In this document: piece after piece, positions 50,207 to 57,699 of the stretch
Position numbering within the stretch: the stretch's first letter is position 1
Layout of the letters: the number at the start of each line of letters is the position of its first letter
NCBI GenBank assembly: GCA_023411575.1
Contig: JAEYOP010000016.1
Span: 372,001 to 436,000, forward strand
From: Bacillota bacterium
Lineage (GTDB): Bacteria; Bacillota; Clostridia; Acetivibrionales; DTU013
Length of the DNA stretch: 64,000 bases
Reading direction: 5' to 3'
Made by a program: the position numbers and the translations under genes
Notes under the pieces: generated by a model
What the model was told of the DNA's origin: nothing
The model's input: only the letters and a program-made list of their open reading frames with translations
The model's database searches: none

Positions 50207-50790
50207 ACTCCTATCATATCATGTACCCGCTTTGTCGCCTTTCTGCGCTTAGCATATGCCAGAAGATTCTTTATGTTTTTTTTCGAATCGGCGAGGTATG
50301 CCTGAACCGCTTTATTAAAAGTTTCCTTGTCCATATCGGATTCGTATTTAAGACACTCACAAATAAGTCTGTCACGGTCAAGAATGTTCATGGTACAGCC
50401 ATCGATTTCTATGGTGGTTATACCATAAGAGAGCCGCTCCGGTGTCACAAAGAACGGGCTTATAGGAGGGTAATCCATTTCAAACCGGGAGCGAGAAGCG
50501 TTTTTACTTATGATGATATCCCATTGCATTGGCGTCCTGTCACTGTATCCATAATAAAAAAGAGCGGTATTAAGCCAGAGCACACCATCAGGAAAGAGAC
50601 GAGAGATAATGGCCGCTTCGCTTGTATCATCGGTTAGAAAACGATAATATCCGGTCCTGATCTTTTCAATGATGCCATTTTTTATCAGGCGTTTTATGTC
50701 CGTAGAATCGATTTTGAACGCAGCAAGCTGCGAGCTTTTAAGCACCCCGTTGTTATCTTCAAATGCTTTTTCAAGATCATTTTTGTCCAT
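50197..50790 (-). CDS. AbiEi-type antitoxin, winged-helix transcriptional regulator
   Basis: A 197-residue protein starting MDKNDLEKAFEDNNGVLKSS (an upstream GTG-initiated four-residue extension is possible). The N-terminal winged helix is GVLKSSQLAAFKIDSTDIKR, LIKNGIIEKIRTGYYRF. The middle (PDGVLWLNTALFYYGYSDRT, MQWDIIISK) and C-terminal antitoxin part (MNILDRDRLICECLKYESDM) match AbiEi_4 antitoxins. In type IV systems it counteracts the toxin without stably binding it and represses the operon through repeats upstream, which are visible here. Confidence 0.9.
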   Translation of the reverse strand: MDKNDLEKAFEDNNGVLKSSQLAAFKIDSTDIKRLIKNGIIEKIRTGYYRFLTDDTSEAAIISRLFPDGVLWLNTALFYYGYSDRTPMQWDIIISKNASRSRFEMDYPPISPFFVTPERLSYGITTIEIDGCTMNILDRDRLICECLKYESDMDKETFNKAVQAYLADSKKNIKNLLAYAKRRKATKRVHDMIGVWL

Positions 50791-50804
50791 TTGAACCACC
50801 ATTA

Positions 50805-50920
50805 AAACACCGACATAAATGCAAAAACGTCGGTGTTTTGGTGTTATTGTAACAAAAAGTCACTGCAATGTCAACACTAATTTACCGACAAGATATTAAA
50901 ATCGTCGGCGTTTTGGTGTT
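50805..50920. promoter_or_regulatory. Repeated operator-like motifs upstream of the AbiE operon
   Basis: CGTCGGYGTTTTGGTGTT occurs at 50828-50845 and 50903-50920 (75 bp apart, one base different). Each copy is preceded by an inverted ACCGAC half (50809-50814 and 50884-50889). The first pair AAACACCGAC/GTCGGTGTTT is a 10-bp inverted repeat. Likely AbiEi binding sites. Confidence 0.6.
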
Positions 50921-50927
50921 GTTTTTG

Positions 50928-51584
50928 CTATAGCTTTGTTCCGGTCATAATAAAGAGGGAATAGGGAATCTTCCGATCCTCAATCACCCTGATGTCATTA
51001 TAGAACACTTCGCTTGCAACGCCGGTAAAACCAAGCTTCTCCAGGACGGACTTCAATTGCTCCGGGTTAAACCCGTTGTGGCCGTCAAAATCCTTATCCT
51101 CCTTATGAAAGCTCCCATCCTCTTCCATGAGGTCCACGATGCACAACCGGCCATTTTTCCGGATCGACTTGTATAACGCCCGCAAAGCCGGATCGATTTC
51201 CCGCACATGGTGCAATGCCATTGAGGTGTACACCGCGTCAAATTCTTCGTCCGGCAGGCCTTCCCGGCCCGCGCTTTCCGGGGCTGCGCCCTCCAGGGCG
51301 TGACACGCATTGATATCCATCTGCAGGGCAGTCATGTTCCCGATGCGGGCCTCCCGGATTTTCTGCTCCAGCACCTCGATCATTCCTCTGGAGGTATCCA
51401 CCAGGGCGATCCGGCCGAGTCTGTCCTTCAGAAAAAAGCTCACCAGTCCCGTTCCGCAGCCAAACTCCAAGGCGCGCATCCGCCCATCCGCCCCTATGGC
51501 TCCGGCTATCCTGTCCGCTATAATCCGCGCCCGTTTTGTCCTGCGGTCCGTATCCCAGCCTGCGGCTGCCGCGTCAAAATTCAT
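50928..51584 (-). CDS. Class I SAM-dependent methyltransferase
   Basis: A 218-residue Rossmann methyltransferase. Motif I is RALEFGCGTGLVSFFLKDRL, the acidic loop end of strand 2 is IALVDTSRGMIEVLEQK, motif for adenine binding is MTALQMDINAC, motif IV is FDAVYTSMALHHVREID and motif V/VI is NGRLCIVDLMEEDGSFHKED. It resembles small-molecule methyltransferases of the UbiE/Methyltransf_11-25 type. Start behind GGAGAC. Substrate unknown. Confidence 0.88.
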   Translation of the reverse strand: MNFDAAAAGWDTDRRTKRARIIADRIAGAIGADGRMRALEFGCGTGLVSFFLKDRLGRIALVDTSRGMIEVLEQKIREARIGNMTALQMDINACHALEGAAPESAGREGLPDEEFDAVYTSMALHHVREIDPALRALYKSIRKNGRLCIVDLMEEDGSFHKEDKDFDGHNGFNPEQLKSVLEKLGFTGVASEVFYNDIRVIEDRKIPYSLFIMTGTKL

Positions 51585-51692
51585 TTCAAGCGTCTCCTTG
51601 TGTTTTTATGCTACAGAACTCAATTCACTTTGATTATAGCGTCTTTGTTTCGGCTTCGCAACGAGAATGGCAGTGGCCGCGACCCCATTTCA

Positions 51693-52691
51693 TCATCGGC
51701 ATTGCTTCAGACAGAGGCCAACCAACTCCTCCACGTATACCGTCGCAAGACATTCTACCGTATCGGCGGCGCCGTAATAAATCTTTACTTCGCCATTTTC
51801 CTCCAGGATCATGCCGCCGGGGAAAATAACGTTATTGCGGAAGCCATTCCTTTCATATTCCGCTTCCGGCGCAATTAACGGGACATCGGACATTCCGATC
51901 ACTTTTGAAGGATTTTCCGGATCCAGCAGCATGATGCCCGCCGTATACCTCTTTTGCCATTTTTCTTCCCAGCCGTTTTTTCCGCGTGAATGGTCGATAT
52001 CTACAGCGTGGAAAAGGGCAAGCCATCCGTAAGGCGTCTTTATCGGAGGAGCGGCGGGACCTATCTTGTCGTTCGCAAACGGCACCTGCTCTACCGCCAG
52101 TACCAGCCGTGTGTCTCCCCAGTAGCGGAGGTCGGGAGATTCCGACATCCAGAGATCAAAGCGGTCGATCCCTCCGCGGCTGTAGACCGGGAAGGGCCTC
52201 TCAAGCCGCATATATTTTTCGTTGATCCTCTCAGGAAACAGCACCATGTTCCGGTTGTCGGGAGCCGACAGGCTCAGGATCTCGAATTTTTCAAAATCGT
52301 CGGTTGCCGCAATGCCACCGCGAACCCCATGCCGAGTATCCACAGCGAAGCACATGTAGACGCGGCCGTCCATGACAGTGAGCCGGGGGTCATAAGCCCG
52401 GGTAATCTCCTCGTCCTCCAGGCTGAAGCAGGGTTTCGGGGATACATCCCAGCTAAGGCCGTCGTCGCTGTATGCAATGCCTATATTGGTCCCCTCAAAC
52501 CTGTTTCCCCCGGAATAACCGTAATCATTACGGAAAACCATAACATATTTGCCTTGATACTTCGCCGCACCGGCATTGAAAACAAGGTCCGCCTTATATG
52601 GAATATGCTCCGCCGACAGGATCGGATTTCCCGGATAGCGTTTTATAAGCGGGCTGGATTTCAATCCCCCGGCTATATCGTTCAACAACAT
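51693..52691 (-). CDS. GH130-like glycoside phosphorylase/hydrolase
   Basis: A 332-residue five-bladed propeller enzyme. Family 130 signatures include the opening KRYPGNPILSAEHIPYKADL, VFNAGAAKYQGKYVMVFRND, the catalytic-Asp region YDPRLTVMDGRVYMCFAVDT, IGPAAPPIKTPYGWLALFHA and VIFPGGMILEENGEVKIYYG. GH130 members phosphorolyse or hydrolyse beta-mannosides such as mannosyl-glucose or beta-1,2-mannobiose. It is cytoplasmic and last in the ABC transporter operon, so it likely acts on the imported oligosaccharide. Exact linkage not determinable here. Confidence 0.87.
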   Translation of the reverse strand: MLLNDIAGGLKSSPLIKRYPGNPILSAEHIPYKADLVFNAGAAKYQGKYVMVFRNDYGYSGGNRFEGTNIGIAYSDDGLSWDVSPKPCFSLEDEEITRAYDPRLTVMDGRVYMCFAVDTRHGVRGGIAATDDFEKFEILSLSAPDNRNMVLFPERINEKYMRLERPFPVYSRGGIDRFDLWMSESPDLRYWGDTRLVLAVEQVPFANDKIGPAAPPIKTPYGWLALFHAVDIDHSRGKNGWEEKWQKRYTAGIMLLDPENPSKVIGMSDVPLIAPEAEYERNGFRNNVIFPGGMILEENGEVKIYYGAADTVECLATVYVEELVGLCLKQCR

Positions 52692-52760
52692 GATATTTAT
52701 CCTTTCTTTCGCTCATTATAAAACAACATGCTCGACCGACCAAAATACGGCCATCATGTC

Positions 52761-52793
52761 AAAGAGATGGGAAAATGAATTTCCCATCTCTTT
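52761..52793 (-). terminator. Stable hairpin between the solute-binding protein and GH130 genes
   Basis: A perfect 14-bp stem AAAGAGATGGGAAA / TTTCCCATCTCTTT with a 5-nt loop. The T-run after it is weak. Such hairpins often follow binding-protein genes, causing partial termination or mRNA stabilisation. Confidence 0.65.
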
Positions 52794-52809
52794 CATCGAT
52801 CCTGTCTCG

Positions 52810-54438
52810 CTATTGGGCCAGCTTATTCATGGCGTCCACATATTCTTTCTCTGCATCCGCTGTCGCCGGGTACCATTTCTTTTCAAGGAAATCCTTGAAT
52901 TGGTCCAGTGTTATTTTCCCTGTGATATACGCCACTTCCTGATCGTCCTTTTCTTTTACCAGATCGGGGATCGCAGCGTTTAGGTTCAATATTTTCGGCG
53001 ACCTTACCGCGGGAAGATTAATAGTTGTAAATACCTTCGAAGCCGCTTCGAAATCGGATGTGTATTTCGCGAACTTTTCCGGTGTGTCCGCCCCTTCGAT
53101 AATGGAACCGCTGCCGTCTATGGCGTTTGCCAGCGTCATATAGGTGCTGGTGACGGTCGCGACCTTCTCCGCCTGCTCTTTTGTTCTTGAAATCTGCTTG
53201 GTAGCAGGATCATAGCTGTCATAGTGCTCGCCCTTTATACCGATCTGTAATAGCTGGTTGGCTTCGGCGGTGTTGCCCCAGTCGAGGAATGCCAGGATTG
53301 CGTCAATGTTCTTGCTGGAGCTTGAAATCATCCATCCGCCCCACATGGCAGGAATGACCAGATCTGTCGAAACGCCCTTTGCATTTTTCAAAGGAGCATA
53401 GTAGCTGAACCTCTGATAGGAATCCGCAACCCTGGCTGTGTTCGCAACTACTGTGTACTGGTGGCTGTAACGGATTCCCACCCTGTTTTGGTTGGACTTT
53501 TCTTCATCAACATAGATCTTATTGATCAGGAATTCCGGGTCGATGATTTTTTCATCGTTTAATTGCTTCAAATAAGTCAGATATGGGATATACCCCGACA
53601 TTTTTTCTTTTATTTTATACTTTCCGTCCGTGTCCTTCGCTCCGTTTACAATTGGCAAATCAAAAGCGGCCGCGAGGAAATACGAGGAATTCCATATGGA
53701 ATTCGATCCCAGCTGCGGGTTGGAAAATGTCACGCCATAGGTATCCGGCTTCCCGTTGCCATCCGGATCCCCTTCCGTAAACGCCTTGCAGACGGCCGTA
53801 AATTCATCCAGCGTGGTCGGAGCCTTCAGTCCCAGCTTATCCAGCCATTGCTGGTTGATTGCGTACCCCCAGTGGTTTACGATATTCGTTCTCGGGACAA
53901 TGTATGTTTTTCCGTCGTTGACGGATTTCACCGCCTTCCACATGTCCGGCGTTATATTTTTCATGAGGTTCGGATAATTCCCGATTTTGTCATCCAGTGT
54001 TGCGAGCAGTCCGTTTGCGGCCCAGGTCTCCATATTGGCATCGGCGCCGTTTCCTGCCGTTCCCCAGTTGTATATCAGATCCGGTATGTCACCCGACGCC
54101 ATGACAATCTGGAGTTTGTCCACATAATTGTTTATCGGCGGCGCCTCGTATTCCAGCTTTACATTGGCCTCTTTCTCCACTTCCTGCAAAACGGGATTGT
54201 TTTCGATCACCACCTGCGCATTGACCCTGTTGAACACCCTGATTGTGACAGGTTCCGTCTTGGAGCCGCTATCCTTTGTTTCCGCGGCCGCCGTGCCACT
54301 GGTTGTCGCTGTCTGCTCCGTCGCTGCCGTACTTGTCCCGGCTCCCGTATCGGACGCGGAACCGCAGCCCGCAAAGATCAGTACCAATACCGCGAGACAG
54401 ACCGTCAAACTCATGAGACCCCTAAATCGTTTTTTCAT
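52810..54438 (-). CDS. Extracellular solute-binding lipoprotein of a carbohydrate ABC transporter (LplA-like)
   Basis: A 542-residue lipoprotein. Start MKKRFRGLMSLTVCLAVLVL follows GGAGG; the lipobox is IFAGC. A Thr/Ala/Ser-rich linker precedes a binding domain with VTIRVFNRVNAQVVIENNPV, PDLIYNWGTAGNGADAN, TYIVPRTNIVNHWGYAINQQ and WLDKLGLKAPTTLDEF. The length above 500 is typical of the LplA/YtcQ subgroup that works with LplB/LplC permeases and Cache-AraC regulators, as found here. The ATPase is not encoded nearby, so a shared MsmX-type ATPase is likely. Confidence 0.92.
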   Translation of the reverse strand: MKKRFRGLMSLTVCLAVLVLIFAGCGSASDTGAGTSTAATEQTATTSGTAAAETKDSGSKTEPVTIRVFNRVNAQVVIENNPVLQEVEKEANVKLEYEAPPINNYVDKLQIVMASGDIPDLIYNWGTAGNGADANMETWAANGLLATLDDKIGNYPNLMKNITPDMWKAVKSVNDGKTYIVPRTNIVNHWGYAINQQWLDKLGLKAPTTLDEFTAVCKAFTEGDPDGNGKPDTYGVTFSNPQLGSNSIWNSSYFLAAAFDLPIVNGAKDTDGKYKIKEKMSGYIPYLTYLKQLNDEKIIDPEFLINKIYVDEEKSNQNRVGIRYSHQYTVVANTARVADSYQRFSYYAPLKNAKGVSTDLVIPAMWGGWMISSSSKNIDAILAFLDWGNTAEANQLLQIGIKGEHYDSYDPATKQISRTKEQAEKVATVTSTYMTLANAIDGSGSIIEGADTPEKFAKYTSDFEAASKVFTTINLPAVRSPKILNLNAAIPDLVKEKDDQEVAYITGKITLDQFKDFLEKKWYPATADAEKEYVDAMNKLAQ

Positions 54439-54565
54439 GTGCAATCCTCCTTCTATTCCCTTTCATTTATCTCAAACGCCTGCATTTTGCCCTTGCCTCC
54501 TGCCGGGAGTCCGCCTGGCGGAGACGCGTCCGCTGCCGGTACTCGGCAAAGGCCTTGTCAGGCTG

Positions 54566-55525
54566 TTAAGACCTAATCGCTATGTTTCCATACCCTTCAA
54601 AGGGATAATCGATCACGATCCTCCCCACTTCGCAGTCTCCGATACCGCTGTACAGGTCTGCTTTTCCGTCTTCTCTCATTAAAATACCAGAGGGGAAGGC
54701 ACAGTCAACAAGCCCGGGCTTTTTCCCCGGGCCAGCCGGATAGCAGGGACGGGTTCCGATGATCTTTTCATTCATCGTCTTATACTTAACAGGATCGAAA
54801 ACAAATGACACATTCATATAGGTCAGAGTCTCCTGTCCGTTTTCCTGTCTGCTTTTATAAGATTTATGGCCTACAACCCCTATCAGGCCGCTGTCCAGAT
54901 AGTAGGCCTGATTGCATCCGCCCCATTCGTCTTTTTCAAAGAGACCCGGAATATAGGGAGCATTTTCTATGACCTCAGCTGACAATTCATCGAGACTGTC
55001 AATGGTTGTAAAGCCGACCAGGGATTCGCTGCCGTATTTTTCACGGATCTCTTCGCTCCTGGGCCTGGAAAAAACACCTATTTTTCCGTCCGCCATTTCA
55101 ACCAGACGGATGTCCTTCATATAGGCGGGTCCGGTAGTGAAGTAATACAGGTCGTTGATTTCCTTTCCCCTGTAAAAATAACCGTAATACGTTTCAAGTG
55201 AACCTTGTTTATACCGCACATGGGTTCCACCCAGTACTATGGTATCCTTGATCATACTTACATAAGGATCTTCAAGCTGATAGATCATTGAATTGGGGAC
55301 CAAAGTCCAGTCATCCTTTCCTGTGCTTTCAAAAAGCCTTGTCCAGGAACGTGCCCATTCCCTTCGCCTTTCTACACGACCGAAGATATATTTCTTTCCA
55401 CTCCATTCGAAGGGTATGGATGAATTATATACGTCATATCCTTCCACTCCATGGAACGAAAGCTTCACGCTCTCATAGATTTTCTTTGTTGCTTCAAAAT
55501 GTTTTCTTTGTTCAATCAGGTTCAT
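54566..55525 (-). CDS. DUF1861-family protein, GH130-like propeller
   Basis: A 319-residue protein starting MNLIEQRKHFEATKKIYESV. Key blocks are FHGVEGYDVYNSSIPFEWSG, KKYIFGRVERRREWARSWTR, LEDPYVSMIKDTIVLGGTHV, DIRLVEMADGKIGVFSRPR, GCNQAYYLDSGLIGVVGHKS and VDCAFPSGILMREDGKADLY. This is the DUF1861 (PF08950-type) five-bladed propeller. It is found with GH130 and mannoside-utilisation genes. It sits in the middle of the transporter operon, between the LplC permease and the binding protein, so it probably processes the same sugar. Catalytic activity is not established from sequence. Confidence 0.8.
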   Translation of the reverse strand: MNLIEQRKHFEATKKIYESVKLSFHGVEGYDVYNSSIPFEWSGKKYIFGRVERRREWARSWTRLFESTGKDDWTLVPNSMIYQLEDPYVSMIKDTIVLGGTHVRYKQGSLETYYGYFYRGKEINDLYYFTTGPAYMKDIRLVEMADGKIGVFSRPRSEEIREKYGSESLVGFTTIDSLDELSAEVIENAPYIPGLFEKDEWGGCNQAYYLDSGLIGVVGHKSYKSRQENGQETLTYMNVSFVFDPVKYKTMNEKIIGTRPCYPAGPGKKPGLVDCAFPSGILMREDGKADLYSGIGDCEVGRIVIDYPFEGYGNIAIRS

Positions 55526-55614
55526 GATTAACTTCTCTTTCCTCTTTTCCGGCATATTGAATCTGCTTACACTCCTACACAATTTTATTTTATCAAACTC
55601 CGGCGGCTTTGAAG

Positions 55615-56484
55615 TCAGCCTTTTACGGAGCCTACAAGGATCCCCTTGATAAAAAATCTTTGCAGGAACGGATACACGATCATGATCGGAAGCGTGGTGA
55701 AAATGATCGCCGCCATTTTTATCGTAAAAGCCTGGACGGTCACGCCATTGTCAAGCATGTCCATCTGCCCGTCTTCGACCACCATATCCCTCAATATGAG
55801 CATCAGGGGCCAAAGGCTTCTTTTGGATGTGTAAAGGATCGCCGAGAAGAAGGTATTCCACTGGTTGACCGCGTGAAAAATAATAAAGGTCGCAATAGCC
55901 GGCATGGAAAGGGGGATGATCACACGCGCAAGGATCACGATTTCATTTGCTCCGTCAATGACCGCCGATTCCTCCAGGCTGTCGGGAATATTCCCGATAA
56001 AGTTTTTCATAAGGATCAGGTTGAAGGCGGAAAGCGCTCCCGGAATAATCATGCTCCAAATCGTATTGTACATGCCCAGCGTTTTGACAAGATAGAAATT
56101 CGGTATCAGCCCTCCGTTGAAAAACATGGTGAATGTAATCAGCAGCAGGATAAAATTCCGGCCTTTCAAATCCCTTTTTGATAGAGGATATGCCGATACG
56201 ACAAGCAGGAAAATGTTTAGAACGACCCCCAGTATTGTGATCAGCAGGGTAACCCTATATCCGGACCATATCACCGGCATTTTGATGATCTGCTTATACG
56301 CCGCCAATTCAATATGGCTTGGTATCAGCCTTAGCGGATTTTGCAGATATTCCGAATAAGGCGTGACGGAATAGGCCGCCACATAAAAGAATGGAAACAA
56401 ACAAGCCAGGGAGAAGAGGGATACTACTGTATAATTGAATATGGTAAATAACTTATCTCCGTTGCTTTTATTTTTCAAGGTCAT
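55615..56484 (-). CDS. Carbohydrate ABC transporter permease (LplC/YtcP-like)
   Basis: A 289-residue six-TM inner permease: MTLKNKSNGDKLFTIFNYTV start, PFFYVAAYSVTPYSEYLQNP, and the EAA ATPase-contact loop IPDSLEESAVIDGANEIVIL, ARVIIPLSMPAIATFIIF. The C-terminal RFFIKGILVGSVKG tail is characteristic of the LplC class. Second gene of the operon, 36 bp after the LplB-like permease. Confidence 0.93.
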   Translation of the reverse strand: MTLKNKSNGDKLFTIFNYTVVSLFSLACLFPFFYVAAYSVTPYSEYLQNPLRLIPSHIELAAYKQIIKMPVIWSGYRVTLLITILGVVLNIFLLVVSAYPLSKRDLKGRNFILLLITFTMFFNGGLIPNFYLVKTLGMYNTIWSMIIPGALSAFNLILMKNFIGNIPDSLEESAVIDGANEIVILARVIIPLSMPAIATFIIFHAVNQWNTFFSAILYTSKRSLWPLMLILRDMVVEDGQMDMLDNGVTVQAFTIKMAAIIFTTLPIMIVYPFLQRFFIKGILVGSVKG

Positions 56485-56520
56485 ACCTCCGTTTCATCCT
56501 GCCGCGGTCAGCCGCGGCGA

Positions 56521-57471
56521 TTACCAGATTCCTTCTTCCTTCAGCAGGGACGCCACCTTGTTGCTGATCAGAAGGAATATCGTTCCGATCACCGATGTAA
56601 AAAGCCCGACGGTGGTTCCGAAGGAGAAGCGTCCCCCCAGAATTCCGACCCGGTAGGTGTAAGTCTCGAAGACTTCCGAGACCCCAAGGTTCATGGGATT
56701 CTGCAGAATGAATATCTGCTCGAAGCCGTTTCCCATGATCTGGCCGAGCCTTAAGATCAGCATTGTCACTACCGTAGACTTGATACAGGGCAGTGTAATG
56801 TGCCAAAGCCTCTGCAATTTGCTGGCTCCGTCAATTTCCGCCGCTTCATACAGCTCGGAATTGATACCGGCCAGCGCCGCCAGATAGATGATCGTTCCCC
56901 AGCCCGATTCTTTCCAGATGCTGCTTAGCAGCACGATTGGCCGGAAATACGCTTCCTCGGCGAGAAAAAACACCGATTCGGCCCCTATTTGCTTAAGGGC
57001 GATATTTATCAACCCCCACGACGGCGAAAGAAAATTCATCAAAATGCCGCCTATGACGACCCATGAGATAAAATGGGGGAGATAGATGATCGTCTGCGAG
57101 ATTCTCTGGTATGTGCGGCTCTTGATTTCGTTGATCAAAAGAGCAAGCAGGATCGGAAAAGGAAATCCGAAGATAATCCGTAAAATACTCAGGTAAAGGG
57201 AATTCCAAAATACCTGGTAAAAGTCGCTTAATCCGAACATATACTTGAAGTTGTCCAACCCGATCCAGTCGCTGGCCAAAATCCCCTTGGCAAAGTTAAA
57301 ATTCTTGAAAGCGATGATGATTCCGTACATGGGAATGTAGTTGAAAATAAGAAAATAGGCGATGCCCGGTACCAGCAATAGATAGAGATACTTCTTTTTG
57401 TTGAAATATCGCCAGGCACTTTGCCCATTCCCTTTTAAATATTTTGTCTGGTATAACGCTGTTGATTTCAC
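56521..57471 (-). CDS. Carbohydrate ABC transporter permease (LplB/YtrG-like)
   Basis: A 316-residue six-TM permease beginning MKSTALYQTKYLKGNGQSAW, with YLLLVPGIAYFLIFNYIPMY, GIIIAFKNFNFAKGI, and the EAA loop INSELYEAAEIDGASKLQRL, WHITLPCIKSTVVTMLILR. The C-terminal SNKVASLLKEEGIW is typical of the LplB class. First gene of the operon. The promoter and inverted-repeat operator lie directly upstream. Confidence 0.93.
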   Translation of the reverse strand: MKSTALYQTKYLKGNGQSAWRYFNKKKYLYLLLVPGIAYFLIFNYIPMYGIIIAFKNFNFAKGILASDWIGLDNFKYMFGLSDFYQVFWNSLYLSILRIIFGFPFPILLALLINEIKSRTYQRISQTIIYLPHFISWVVIGGILMNFLSPSWGLINIALKQIGAESVFFLAEEAYFRPIVLLSSIWKESGWGTIIYLAALAGINSELYEAAEIDGASKLQRLWHITLPCIKSTVVTMLILRLGQIMGNGFEQIFILQNPMNLGVSEVFETYTYRVGILGGRFSFGTTVGLFTSVIGTIFLLISNKVASLLKEEGIW

Positions 57472-57534
57472 GATGCGATTCCTCCGAACAGGTCTGTTTT
57501 ACAAATCCATGCTAGCACGCGGAGGACCGCCGGG

Positions 57535-57563
57535 TATATAAGAATTATGCCAACCGATAACAA
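57535..57563 (-). promoter_or_regulatory. Promoter of the LplB-led sugar operon
   Basis: On the minus strand TTGTTA (57563-57558) and TATATA (57540-57535) are separated by 17 bp. The -35 hexamer lies inside one arm of the operator-like inverted repeat, so a regulator bound there would contact or block RNA polymerase. Confidence 0.65.
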
Positions 57564-57604
57564 ATACAACGATTTGAGGGCCTGAAAACCATTTTTGTTA
57601 TCGG
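57554..57604. promoter_or_regulatory. Inverted-repeat operator between the Cache-AraC regulator and its operon
   Basis: CCGATAACAAA (57554-57564) and TTTGTTATCGG (57594-57604) are perfect 11-bp inverted arms centred 40 bp apart, close to four helical turns. A third partial copy TTGTTAT follows at about 57614. Best candidate binding site for the divergent AraC-type regulator. Confidence 0.65.
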
Positions 57605-57630
57605 CAGTAATAATTGTTATACCTGGCTGA

Positions 57631-57659
57631 TTGTCACGGGCGCACGGTTACTGTATAAT
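57631..57659 (+). promoter_or_regulatory. Promoter of the Cache-AraC regulator gene
   Basis: TTGTCA and TATAAT with an exact 17-bp spacer. It overlaps the first in-frame ATGs of the regulator frame, which therefore cannot be the real start. Confidence 0.75.
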
Positions 57660-57699
57660 GAAGTCAAGCTTCCAAATAGCCTTTCAAGGGTGTGGTTTT

